Shown piece after piece: positions 34,825 through 42,732 of a stretch of 42,732 bases of DNA. The notes beneath the pieces were generated by a model. It saw only the letters and a list, made by a program, of their open reading frames with translations, did no database searches and was not told the origin of the DNA. The DNA lies in assembly GCA_021200995.1 (NCBI GenBank), contig JAJQFS010000088.1, positions 1 to 42,732 of the forward strand, written 5' to 3'. How positions within the stretch are numbered: position 1 is the stretch's first letter; every line of letters starts with the position of its first letter. The stretch comes from Lachnospiraceae bacterium. Lineage in GTDB: Bacteria > Bacillota > Clostridia > Lachnospirales > Lachnospiraceae. The position numbers were made by a program, and so were the translations under genes.

Positions 34825-35706
34825 ATGGCCGCAGCGCGAACGACAAATCCAACAGGGCCAGGCAGCAGGTTCGGGCATCTGACGGTTACAAGCGATTCCG
34901 GGTTGCGCAAAAACGGTTATATCATCTGGAACTGCCGCTGTGACTGTGGTAATGCGATTCAGGTTGATGTACGCACTCTGCGCCGGGGAACCGTGACCGA
35001 CTGCGGCTGCATCACGAAGGTCAGACCTGGGCAGCGTGATATCACCGGACAGCGCTTCGGTATGCTGACAGCACTTTATTCTACAGGAAGAAAGGATACC
35101 AGCGGCTCATATTTTTGGCACTGTGTCTGTGACTGCGGCAGTGAGACGGACGCATCGCTCCATCAGCTGCAGGCAGGATACCGCAAAAGCTGCGGCTGCC
35201 TGTCTCACCCACCTGTAAAGGATTTGACAGGAAAACGTTTTGGGAGACTGGTTGTTGAGCGCTATGCGGGGAAACGCAGCGGAAAGCATTACTGGACATG
35301 CCTTTGTGACTGCGGTCAGGAAACGACCGCTGCGCAGAGTCTTTTACTGGATGGCAGGACCAGAAGCTGCGGATGCCTGAAACAGGACCTGGCCAGGGAG
35401 AGCCTGAAGCTGGTCGATGGCACATCAGTCACGGTCCTTGAGAGAAACGCGTCCCGCCTGTACCGGACCAATACAAGCGGTTATACCGGCGTTTATCAGA
35501 ATAAAAAGACAGGCAAGTGGGTCGCGGAGATTGTTTTCAAGGGGAAGATGTACTACCTTGGCAACTACACGGACAAAGAGGAAGCTGTAAAAGCCAGGCG
35601 GCGCGGAGAGGAAATGCAGACAGATTTTCTGGACTGGTATTACAGAGAATACATGACAGAGAAAGCACAGGAAAACATACAGCAGGAAGAAGTTACAGCA
35701 TTTTAA
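34825..35706 (+). CDS. triple zinc-ribbon / AP2 DNA-binding protein
   Basis: Three tandem units of about 50-60 residues (13-62, 75-125, 136-184), each with RFG, an aromatic, then CxCDCG and a distal CGC. The cysteine sets are 37/39/41/60/62, 100/102/104/123/125 and 159/161/163/182/184, and zinc binding is likely. A C-terminal AP2-like DNA-binding domain (216-262, GYTGVYQNKKTGKWVAEI then YLGNY) follows. Similar modules occur in phage and mobile-element proteins. There is no nuclease or integrase catalytic motif. ATG 34825 is 7 bp from AGGAAGG and was preferred to GTG 34816 (293 residues). It is the first gene right of the switch. Confidence 0.8.
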   Translation: MAAARTTNPTGPGSRFGHLTVTSDSGLRKNGYIIWNCRCDCGNAIQVDVRTLRRGTVTDCGCITKVRPGQRDITGQRFGMLTALYSTGRKDTSGSYFWHCVCDCGSETDASLHQLQAGYRKSCGCLSHPPVKDLTGKRFGRLVVERYAGKRSGKHYWTCLCDCGQETTAAQSLLLDGRTRSCGCLKQDLARESLKLVDGTSVTVLERNASRLYRTNTSGYTGVYQNKKTGKWVAEIVFKGKMYYLGNYTDKEEAVKARRRGEEMQTDFLDWYYREYMTEKAQENIQQEEVTAF

Positions 35707-35796
35707 ATTACTTTGCGATATAGACGAACATGAACAGACTATAAAATGATAAATCATGATGTCACCTGAAAATATCATCCGGAACGAGGCAGGAAA

Positions 35797-38700
35797 ATGA
35801 AGAATATTGTAAATGAATATATCAGATTGTTTAAGGATAATCGCCGCGCAAGGCGTAAAACACTGGGGTTTATCTCAATCCTGACGTTGCTGGTCGCGGT
35901 CGGAGTATTCTGGAATCTGCACTTTACCGGAATTGCTTTGACTGGCGAGGTTTATTACTGCGACAAAGAGGAACATCAACATGATGAAGAGTGCTACGCA
36001 TGGGTACTCATGTCGGATGAAGAGGATGATGAGTCCGCGATGACAGCTGCTGATGAAGACGAGGATGAGACTAATTCAACAGCATTAGAGTTAGAGACGG
36101 TACAAAATTCAGAAACTGGCACAGAAGAAGAGACGATATATATTTCTGAAACAGAGGCAACACAAAATTCTGATACAGAGGTGGCAGCAGAAGAGGCAGC
36201 ACAAAATTTTGAAACTGAAGCGGCAGAAGAAACAGCACAGGTTTCCGTAGAAGAAATGGAAGAGGAGACAATACAGATTTCGGAGACAGACTCAGAGAAA
36301 GAAGCATCACAAAGTTTGGAAACTGTAGAGGAGAAAAATACTTCTAATAGCACAATCTCGTCTGATTCAAACGGTGAAGTGGCTTCTGAGACTTCGATTG
36401 AGGAAGGGACAGAGCCTGGGACTTTGGAAGATAGCGATACATCTGATAATAAGACGGATGCATTGCCTGCAATGATACTTTTGTCAGAAGCCACGGAGAC
36501 GGAAGAGTGGTATTTAAATCACGGTTATGAAAATGTACTAATTTGCGATAAAGAAGAACATACACATACTGTAAAGTGCTTAATGGATGAAACTGCAGAT
36601 GTAGAGACTGCCGAAGACTGGGAGGCGACCCTCCCGGAGAACCTGAACGGCACTGCGGCTGAGAACCTTGTGGCTGTAGCGCTAAGCCAGCTTGGTTATT
36701 CGGAAAGCGAGCAAAATTTCAGCCTGTCTGAGGACGGAGAGACGAAGAACGGTTACACTCGTTATGGTGCCTGGTATGGCAATACCTACGGCGAATGGAA
36801 CGCCATGTTTGTCGCCTTTTGCCTGCATTACGCTGGGATCTCGGAGGATGACTTCCCGGTTAATTCGGGTGCGTATGCCTGGGCGGTAAAGCTGGCGGAG
36901 GCCGATCTGTACGCGGCTGCAGATGATTACACCCCGAACGCAGGTGATCTGATTTTCCTGGATACAGATGAGGACGGTAAAGCAGATCAGGTTGGGATTG
37001 TGGAGAGCGTGACGGAAGGGGCTTTGACTGTATCATCTGGTGAAAGCGATACGGAGGCTTCTGACGCGGAATTATTATCTGATATTATTACACCGGAAAG
37101 TCAGGCAAATGAGTCTGAAACAATGGTTTATGCGCTGACCGTCATCCTCGGCGATTATTGTGATGAACCTGCTTCTGACGCAGAGGAAACAACCGCGGAC
37201 ACCGTGTGCCGCATGGAATACGCTTCGGACGATGCCGCTATTCTGGGCTATGGCGTGCTGCCGGATGTGGAAGTAAACCCGCCGGTGAATCATACAGAGA
37301 AGAAGGTGGATTCTGCCCTGGAGGAGCAGACACTGACAGTCGTAATGGATGACCTGACCGTTACTTTAAGTGGACAATTACCTGTTGACGCAACAGTATC
37401 TGTTGAGCCGGTTGATCTGGAAGTGGAAGATCGGGAGGTTCAGTTTGCCCTGGAAATCAGCATCTATGACGCGGATGGCAATGAATTCGAGCCTGAGGAT
37501 GACACCATCACTGTAACTGTGGAGTCTGAAAAAATTACGGAAGGCTGCACGATCTATTATGTGCCGGATGAGGGCGATTTAGAAGAAATGACTTCCGAAA
37601 CAGAGAATGGGTTGGTGTCATTTGACGCAGAGCATTTCTCTACCTATGTGGGTGTCACTACCTCAGAGGAAGCATCTCTGTATGACGCCTACATGGCGAC
37701 GATTGCGGAATACGAGGAGCAGGCCTATGCCCTGGATAAGGGCGATGACGCATCTGCGGTGGCAATTACCTCTGACCTGGGAGATCTGCTGAGTGCCGTG
37801 GATGAAGACTATGAAGATGAGAAACTGACGAAAGATGAGTATACAGAGATTGTAGATACCATTGATGTGCTCTGGGACTGGCTGGAAGAGAATTTTGACT
37901 TATATGGGACTTCAACGACGGAAGCGGAGGGCACTTACAATAGCTGGACGATTATCGCGGATAGTACTGACGTACTTAGCTCCTCGTATCAGTTGAGCTT
38001 AGAAAGGAGTAATTTAAAAGAGTATTCTGGTTTATTACTAGAGGAATATTTCCTTGGCGGGCAGATTACGGCTAGAATAAGTATAAACGATATAAAAACA
38101 GAAGGATATACATATACCTTTGATGATAATAGCTATTTATTGTTTGAAAATGTCGGAACAATTGATGAAAAAGAGCTTGATGTAAAAATAACTTTTGTAT
38201 CAATACAATTTAAAAAATATAATTCCTGGAATGAGAATAGTACTTGGGCCGGAATATTGCGTTTGGGATTTTGGAGTAATGACGGTGGCCAGTTTAGCAT
38301 AGGAATGGGAAACACCAGTAGTGATGAGGTTAGAACAGATGGAGTAAAACATGAAAGATGGGCACCGGTTGAAACAATTACAACCATAAAAGTGGAAGTT
38401 CTTTATCATAATGCTGATAATGGTGTTGTAAACAGTAACTTTTTGCTTGGTGTCTCGGATATTGACATATATATGAATCAACACAATGGCACTTTGCAAT
38501 ACTATGAAGGTTTTGCTACAGGAGCAGGTTTTAATGGAAATTTTTACAGATATGCCGCATCTGATGGTTTGCTGAATATTAATGAAACTGGGCGGGGATA
38601 CATATCTGTATATACGGTTTCCACTAGTAAAAATTTTAGTGGAGATGATAGTTATAAAAAAAGCGGCATATATGCAGAAACAGAAGGAAACGCCTGGACG

Positions 38701-39267
38701 CAGCAGAATACTACATCATATGGTGCTGCTACATTACTGGAAATTTATATTCCGTATTACTCAGTAACACTCCAAAAGTTAGATGCTGAAAATAAAAGTA
38801 CTACCCTCTCCGGAGCAGAGTTTTGTCTGTATAAAACAGAGTCAGGTACGAACTATTATTATAAATCGAGAAATGAGTGGGTTACCGATAAAAACAGTGC
38901 AACGAAGCTTACTACTGACGACACTGGAGTCGTATCAATATCAGAATTGTATCCGGGTACATATTATTTTGAGGAGGTAACCGCTCCGGGGGGGGGATAT
39001 AACCTTTTAAGCAGTCCGATTGAGTTTACGCTTTCCATGGGAGGAACGTTAACTACTACGGCCAGCACAGACGTCGCCAGTGTTGATACCAGCAATTCGC
39101 TGAAAATGATTGTTTACAACACTCCCGGCTATGAACTTCCCTCCACAGGAGGCAGCGGCACAATCCTGTATACCACGTCCGGGCTGACGCTTATAATCAG
39201 CGCGGCCTGGCTGATGTATAGACAAAAAGGCGGAGAAGGGAGCGTGTCAGGAGCGGATAAGTCCTAA
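35797..39267 (+). CDS. LPXTG-anchored surface protein, probable pilus tip or ancillary adhesin
   Basis: A 1156-residue cell-wall protein. Membrane signal helix (about 23-41) after a basic start. Two CDKEEHxHxxxC motifs (55-66 and about 250). A Glu/Thr/Ser-rich low-complexity stretch (about 82-225). A CHAP/NlpC-like domain (about 285-410) in which the expected Cys is Asn335 and the expected His is Gln398, so it is probably inactive. Beta-rich domains to about 620. An AT-rich region (about 720-990) of unknown fold. A SpaA-type Cna-B domain (about 987-1090). Then LPSTGG (1114-1119), a membrane helix and a charged tail. A G9 tract lies at 38988-38996. GAGGCAGGA precedes the ATG. It is followed by a pilin gene and a class C sortase. 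Confidence 0.88.
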   Translation: MKNIVNEYIRLFKDNRRARRKTLGFISILTLLVAVGVFWNLHFTGIALTGEVYYCDKEEHQHDEECYAWVLMSDEEDDESAMTAADEDEDETNSTALELETVQNSETGTEEETIYISETEATQNSDTEVAAEEAAQNFETEAAEETAQVSVEEMEEETIQISETDSEKEASQSLETVEEKNTSNSTISSDSNGEVASETSIEEGTEPGTLEDSDTSDNKTDALPAMILLSEATETEEWYLNHGYENVLICDKEEHTHTVKCLMDETADVETAEDWEATLPENLNGTAAENLVAVALSQLGYSESEQNFSLSEDGETKNGYTRYGAWYGNTYGEWNAMFVAFCLHYAGISEDDFPVNSGAYAWAVKLAEADLYAAADDYTPNAGDLIFLDTDEDGKADQVGIVESVTEGALTVSSGESDTEASDAELLSDIITPESQANESETMVYALTVILGDYCDEPASDAEETTADTVCRMEYASDDAAILGYGVLPDVEVNPPVNHTEKKVDSALEEQTLTVVMDDLTVTLSGQLPVDATVSVEPVDLEVEDREVQFALEISIYDADGNEFEPEDDTITVTVESEKITEGCTIYYVPDEGDLEEMTSETENGLVSFDAEHFSTYVGVTTSEEASLYDAYMATIAEYEEQAYALDKGDDASAVAITSDLGDLLSAVDEDYEDEKLTKDEYTEIVDTIDVLWDWLEENFDLYGTSTTEAEGTYNSWTIIADSTDVLSSSYQLSLERSNLKEYSGLLLEEYFLGGQITARISINDIKTEGYTYTFDDNSYLLFENVGTIDEKELDVKITFVSIQFKKYNSWNENSTWAGILRLGFWSNDGGQFSIGMGNTSSDEVRTDGVKHERWAPVETITTIKVEVLYHNADNGVVNSNFLLGVSDIDIYMNQHNGTLQYYEGFATGAGFNGNFYRYAASDGLLNINETGRGYISVYTVSTSKNFSGDDSYKKSGIYAETEGNAWTQQNTTSYGAATLLEIYIPYYSVTLQKLDAENKSTTLSGAEFCLYKTESGTNYYYKSRNEWVTDKNSATKLTTDDTGVVSISELYPGTYYFEEVTAPGGGYNLLSSPIEFTLSMGGTLTTTASTDVASVDTSNSLKMIVYNTPGYELPSTGGSGTILYTTSGLTLIISAAWLMYRQKGGEGSVSGADKS
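38988..38996 (+). repeat. nine-G homopolymer in the surface-protein gene
   Basis: G9 encodes the glycines of TAPGGGYNLL at residues 1064-1067, where Cna-B domains normally read TAPxGY. One extra Gly is therefore present. Slippage by one base would remove the LPSTGG anchor. Confidence 0.85.
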
Positions 39268-39448
39268 GGAAGGCAGTAATCAGAACCTTGTCCGTCCTGG
39301 TGGGTTCATCGCAGACCTTACGTTTGCACATACAGGGGATTCCCGCCGACTCTCTATCATCCCTGGGTGGACATATATAAAAGACTGTGAAACGCGACAG
39401 AAAATCCGCCACAGCATATATTTCACTTCTATGTAAAGGAGAAAGAAC
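39268..39448 (+). other. 181-bp gap between surface-protein and pilin genes
   Basis: No gene, tRNA, terminator or known riboswitch is recognisable. A TATAAA occurs near 39377 without a good -35. GTAAAGGAG ends the gap as the ribosome site of the pilin gene. Confidence 0.5.
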
Positions 39449-42358
39449 ATGAAAAAGGTAAGAAAATTTGCCAGTTTGTTGCTTGCACTGGTCATGGTAC
39501 TCAGCCTGAATATTACGGCGTTGGCAGATGATCCTGTAACAGGAACAATCACCATCACGAACGCGACCATAGGACAGAGCTACCATATCTTTAAACTGTT
39601 TGACGCTACTGTGAGCACTGAAGGTGTGACATACATTGCTACAGCGGCGCAGAAGGAGGCGCTGGAAGATGTGGAAGGCAATGTATTTGCATTCACAGAG
39701 ACGAGCGACGAAAACTATTATTATGTGACGATTGGAGCATATGATGATGGTAATGGAGGGCAACTGACTTATTCAGATGATGAAGTAATTGCCTTTATCA
39801 GAGCTTACGTGCTGAAACTGAGCGGTAGCCTGATTATGTGTAATTTCCCTGGTGCGGAGGAAGAGTCCGCAGGGGATACAGATACAATTGACGAGACTGA
39901 TGTAATAGTTACAGTTGATGGCCTTGATGATAACGGACTGGCGACCCAGTCCACAGTGACGTTTTACGGCCTGCCTCTGGGATATTATTTCATAACCAGT
40001 TCTCTGGGAACCGTGGTGTCTCTGGACACCACCAGAACATCTGCTGAGATTGTAGATAAAAATGACGGTGAACCTACATGGGATAACGATCCGGCAGACC
40101 CGGACGATCCGGTAAAATCAGTTCTGGATGAGGATGGAAGAGATATTGATGGAGAGGAAGTATCAATTGACGAAACTCTGACTTATATGATTAGCTATAC
40201 CAATCAATCCGGCAAAGATCTGACAGATGTAATACTGACAGATACAATTCCGAAAGGGTCAACGTATAGTCCTGACACAATTGCTATTTCGTTTCTCGAT
40301 GATAATGGAGATGAAGTCGATAAGAGTGATTATAATGGATTAGGCATTACAAATGTTGTCCTTAATGATTCTTCTGATACACTCAGCTGGAGTTTTGATA
40401 CCCTACCGGCCGGCTATACTCTGATCGCGACATTTAATGTGACCGTGGATAATACAACTACGTCTATAACCATCGTGAATGATGCGGATTTGTCAGTAAA
40501 ACTGGGTGATAATACATATAGTCTGACAACGAATGAGGTAAAGAACCCTGTAAATCCGGAACCGGCACCGAAAAAGGATGTCTCAGTTGATGACACTACT
40601 GGTACTGGTGGAAATGGAGAAACGGTGAAAGAAGGCGACATCCTGACCTATCAGATTACATACACCAATGATGATGATGACCCTGTGAAAGTTGTCATTG
40701 AGGATATGCCGCCCACGGGAACCGTATATGTAGCGGACAGTGCGGGAGGAACCATCCAATTAGAAAGTAAAAACACTACAACGGATATTACAGAAGATGA
40801 TGCTAACAGCATAGTAATTGACGCTGACGGAACCATCACATGGACAATTGAAAGCCTTGAATCAGGTGCAACGGTGAGAGTTTTCTTCCAGGTGAAGGTC
40901 ACAGAGGCGGCCATAACGATTATTGATAATGAGATTACAAACACTTCGTCGGGAACTATTGGCAATAATGAATTTAAGACTAACACTGTGAAGAATCCTA
41001 CAGGTGACGATCCTGGTCCTTCTGACAACGGTAAAGCCATCATCAACGCGGACGGCTCTAAATCCACGGTGTCCACTGGTTCTTATGGAGACACGGTAAC
41101 ATTTGATGTCAGCATTGACGCGGTGAATACGGTTGCGAGCAGTGACACCAGTTCAACTGCTACTACCACACAGGTGACAGCATACTATATTTATGACCTG
41201 CTTGGAGCTGGTTTTGATCTGGATGATATTACAAAAGCAACTTTGACGATTGGAAGCAATGGATACAAAATTGTGTATGATTCTACAGAAACCGGTAAGA
41301 CAAGCAGCGGAGCCCTGTGTTATTCCATTCAGGATGACAGTGGCAATGAAGTAGGAACACTTTTCACTTATAAGAATGGCACTAGCACTCAGGATGATAC
41401 TTCAGATGATACTACCCTGATCGCAGTGAAAATTCCCTGGGTGGATGACAGCGGCTCTGCCCTTTATGGAAATGTTGAGATTCACCTGATTTATACCGCG
41501 ACAATCAATACAGAGGCGGAGATTGCGGGCAACGGCAACGAGAACAAGGCGATTTTTGATTATTCTACAGCAGAGGATGATGCTCCTGAAGAACCGGATC
41601 CTGACTATCCGGATTATGGAAATGATAAAAATCATGAGTCCGAAGAAGTGACAACAACCACCTATACTTATGCGCTGGGCATTCAGAAGATCAGCAAGGA
41701 AAGCGGCGTGGCACTGGAAGGCGCAAAATTTACAGCTGTAGACGCTGGCGGTAACACTATATATGCTGTCCCTGTGGATGGAAGTGATGGTGTATATGAA
41801 TACACCAGTGATTCAAATACGATGGGAGCAACCAGTACCTTTACAACCAACTCGAATGGCCAGATTATCATTAAAGGAGTGGATATTGGTACCTACTCAT
41901 TTACAGAGACCCAGGCTCCTGCCGGATATACGCTGTTAAAGGGAAGTACATCTGTGACGGCTGAAATGTCGGGATCTTCCACGACTACCACGACGACGAG
42001 TAAATCTACAACAAGGTACTTTGCAGAGATCACTTCTTCTGAAGAATGGAATAGCGTTGACGTTGTATATACTAAAGACGAAAAAGGCAATTTTGTCCTG
42101 CAGTCGGTAAAGCCAGATGACTATACATCTGGTTACTACAAGCTTGTAAGTACAAGTTCTGAAGGTACATCCGGCAGCCTGGTTGTAAATAATACATTTG
42201 AAGTGGCTGTTACGGCTATCTATGTGGAGAACTCGTCCGACAGTCTTCTGCCCAGTACCGGCGGTATCGGCACGACGATCTTCTATATTGTTGGTGGCCT
42301 GCTGGTGTTCGGCGCTGCTGTTGTCCTGATTACCAGGAGACGCATGAACGCAAGGTAA
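39449..42358 (+). CDS. major pilin-like LPXTG protein with isopeptide-type domains
   Basis: A 969-residue precursor. Sec signal peptide (1 to about 26, ending ITALA|DD). N-terminal pilin domain (about 30-215, with ITNATIGQSYHIFKLFDA). Two DUF11-like repeats (about 220-370 and 380-530: LTYMISYTNQSGKDLTDV and LTYQITYTNDDDDPVKV). A D2 fimbrial isopeptide-type domain (about 535-740, starting GKAIINADGS and ending NENKAIFDYST). A SpaA/Cna-B domain (about 741-915, with FTETQAPAGYTLL). LPSTGG (934-939), then a membrane helix and RRR tail. Class C sortases polymerise such proteins into covalent pili. I see no clear YPKN pilin motif, so the acceptor lysine is undefined. AAAGGAG lies before the ATG. 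Confidence 0.9.
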   Translation: MKKVRKFASLLLALVMVLSLNITALADDPVTGTITITNATIGQSYHIFKLFDATVSTEGVTYIATAAQKEALEDVEGNVFAFTETSDENYYYVTIGAYDDGNGGQLTYSDDEVIAFIRAYVLKLSGSLIMCNFPGAEEESAGDTDTIDETDVIVTVDGLDDNGLATQSTVTFYGLPLGYYFITSSLGTVVSLDTTRTSAEIVDKNDGEPTWDNDPADPDDPVKSVLDEDGRDIDGEEVSIDETLTYMISYTNQSGKDLTDVILTDTIPKGSTYSPDTIAISFLDDNGDEVDKSDYNGLGITNVVLNDSSDTLSWSFDTLPAGYTLIATFNVTVDNTTTSITIVNDADLSVKLGDNTYSLTTNEVKNPVNPEPAPKKDVSVDDTTGTGGNGETVKEGDILTYQITYTNDDDDPVKVVIEDMPPTGTVYVADSAGGTIQLESKNTTTDITEDDANSIVIDADGTITWTIESLESGATVRVFFQVKVTEAAITIIDNEITNTSSGTIGNNEFKTNTVKNPTGDDPGPSDNGKAIINADGSKSTVSTGSYGDTVTFDVSIDAVNTVASSDTSSTATTTQVTAYYIYDLLGAGFDLDDITKATLTIGSNGYKIVYDSTETGKTSSGALCYSIQDDSGNEVGTLFTYKNGTSTQDDTSDDTTLIAVKIPWVDDSGSALYGNVEIHLIYTATINTEAEIAGNGNENKAIFDYSTAEDDAPEEPDPDYPDYGNDKNHESEEVTTTTYTYALGIQKISKESGVALEGAKFTAVDAGGNTIYAVPVDGSDGVYEYTSDSNTMGATSTFTTNSNGQIIIKGVDIGTYSFTETQAPAGYTLLKGSTSVTAEMSGSSTTTTTTSKSTTRYFAEITSSEEWNSVDVVYTKDEKGNFVLQSVKPDDYTSGYYKLVSTSSEGTSGSLVVNNTFEVAVTAIYVENSSDSLLPSTGGIGTTIFYIVGGLLVFGAAVVLITRRRMNAR

Positions 42359-42461
42359 GAAGCTGAGAAGACATAGATAACACAGATCGGCTGTATTGAA
42401 TTTGATATTCATGATTTACAGTACATAACATATGAACCTTTATAATCCTATTAATAATCAC

Positions 42462-42506
42462 CCGGAGCCTCATACTTTACTGAATCATATTTCACTGAGG
42501 CTCCGG
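42462..42506 (+). terminator. hairpin between pilin and sortase genes
   Basis: CCGGAGCCTCA (42462-42472) and TGAGGCTCCGG (42496-42506) pair perfectly over 11 bp with a 23-nt loop. A T run is lacking, so it may attenuate or protect the pilin mRNA and not end it fully. The remaining 42359-42587 region shows no gene. Confidence 0.5.
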
Positions 42507-42587
42507 AAACTGAACATTTTGTTCATTCTGACGCTGTAACGGAGGATATGGATGTGTGAAGGAAAAGGCAGGAAGAGGCCCTGAGAA

Positions 42588-42732
42588 ATGAAGAAGGAGA
42601 GTAAGCCAAAGCAGCGCAGGCAAATTCCGACTGCCTTTATCGTGATCATATTACTGGTGGGTTTGGGTGTACTTCTATATCCTTCTGTCAGCAGCTGGTG
42701 GAATTCCAAAGTTCAGAGTATCGCCGTGGCAG
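42588..42732 (+). CDS. srtC: class C sortase, N-terminal part (cut by the window edge)
   Basis: Only 48 codons are visible. A basic start (KKESKPKQRRQ) is followed by a membrane helix (TAFIVIILLVGLGVLLY) and PSVSSWWNSKVQSIAVA. The Y-P-x-x-S-x-W-W-N motif just after the helix is characteristic of class C (pilin-polymerising) sortases. The catalytic His, Cys and Arg and the lid lie beyond the window. GGAAGAGG stands 9 bp before ATG 42588. Its position after two LPXTG proteins completes a pilus locus. Confidence 0.85.
   Translation, partial: MKKESKPKQRRQIPTAFIVIILLVGLGVLLYPSVSSWWNSKVQSIAVA

Noticed and set aside
34825-35706. The AP2 protein as the missing recombinase
   Set aside because: It has zinc ribbons and an AP2-like domain only; the R-H-R-Y set of tyrosine recombinases and the serine-recombinase resolvase motif are absent.
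39268-39448. Riboswitch (for example c-di-GMP) before the pilin gene
   Set aside because: I could not find the conserved core of any riboswitch class, and there is no terminator-antiterminator pair.
39280-39570. Leftward ORFs over the pilin gene start
   Set aside because: They are antisense shadows of the signal-peptide region, without ribosome sites or recognisable domains.
42485-42709. Leftward 74-residue ORF over the sortase start
   Set aside because: It is antisense to the clear class C sortase N-terminus and crosses the hairpin.

Overview
The window looks like a chromosomal segment of an anaerobic, low-to-mid GC Gram-positive bacterium of the Clostridia, most likely family Lachnospiraceae. 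The signs are Bacillota operon order (priA-def-fmt-rsmB-rlmN-prpC-prkC-rsgA), CodY, a PASTA-domain kinase, SpoVB/SpoIIM-like proteins, LPXTG surface proteins with a class C sortase, and strong AGGAGG-type ribosome sites. Genus and species cannot be fixed from the sequence alone.

Layout. 1-14290 is a long rightward housekeeping run: murE, priA, def, fmt, rsmB, rlmN, prpC, prkC, rsgA, ychF, lgt and a VanZ-like gene. Next come yceD-rpmF, topA, codY (with a near-consensus CodY box at its own promoter) and rpsB-tsf, each with a recognisable promoter, terminator or leader. 20310-22303 holds a three-gene block of a SpoIIM-like membrane protein, an unrecognised protein and a small divergent Ser/Thr kinase. 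Three leftward genes follow: DAHP synthase, a SpoVB-like flippase and a PHP-family histidinol phosphatase. Then come the glycolytic genes gap-pgk-tpiA, a leftward GH4 gene resembling alpha-galacturonidase LplD, and pepF, whose HExxH motif reads HEMGR.

The right third (32.8-42.7 kb) is accessory. A DUF4143-type ATPase gene is preceded by three 18-bp repeats at exact 32-bp spacing, the last lying inside its promoter. After its terminator are two perfect 29-bp inverted repeats, 34432-34460 and 34715-34743. Each is built like a tyrosine-recombinase core site: 9-bp palindromic arms around a 7-bp asymmetric spacer. They enclose a consensus promoter (TTGACA-N17-TAAAAT) that points LEFT, away from the genes on the right. 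Those genes are a zinc-ribbon/AP2 protein, a 1156-residue LPXTG surface protein, a 969-residue LPXTG pilin and the start of a class C sortase.

The main inference is an invertible-promoter (phase-variation) switch for a sortase-assembled pilus, captured in the OFF orientation. A second possible switch is a run of nine G inside the surface-protein gene, upstream of its cell-wall anchor. No recombinase gene is visible in the window. The inversion itself is inferred from sequence structure and has not been observed.
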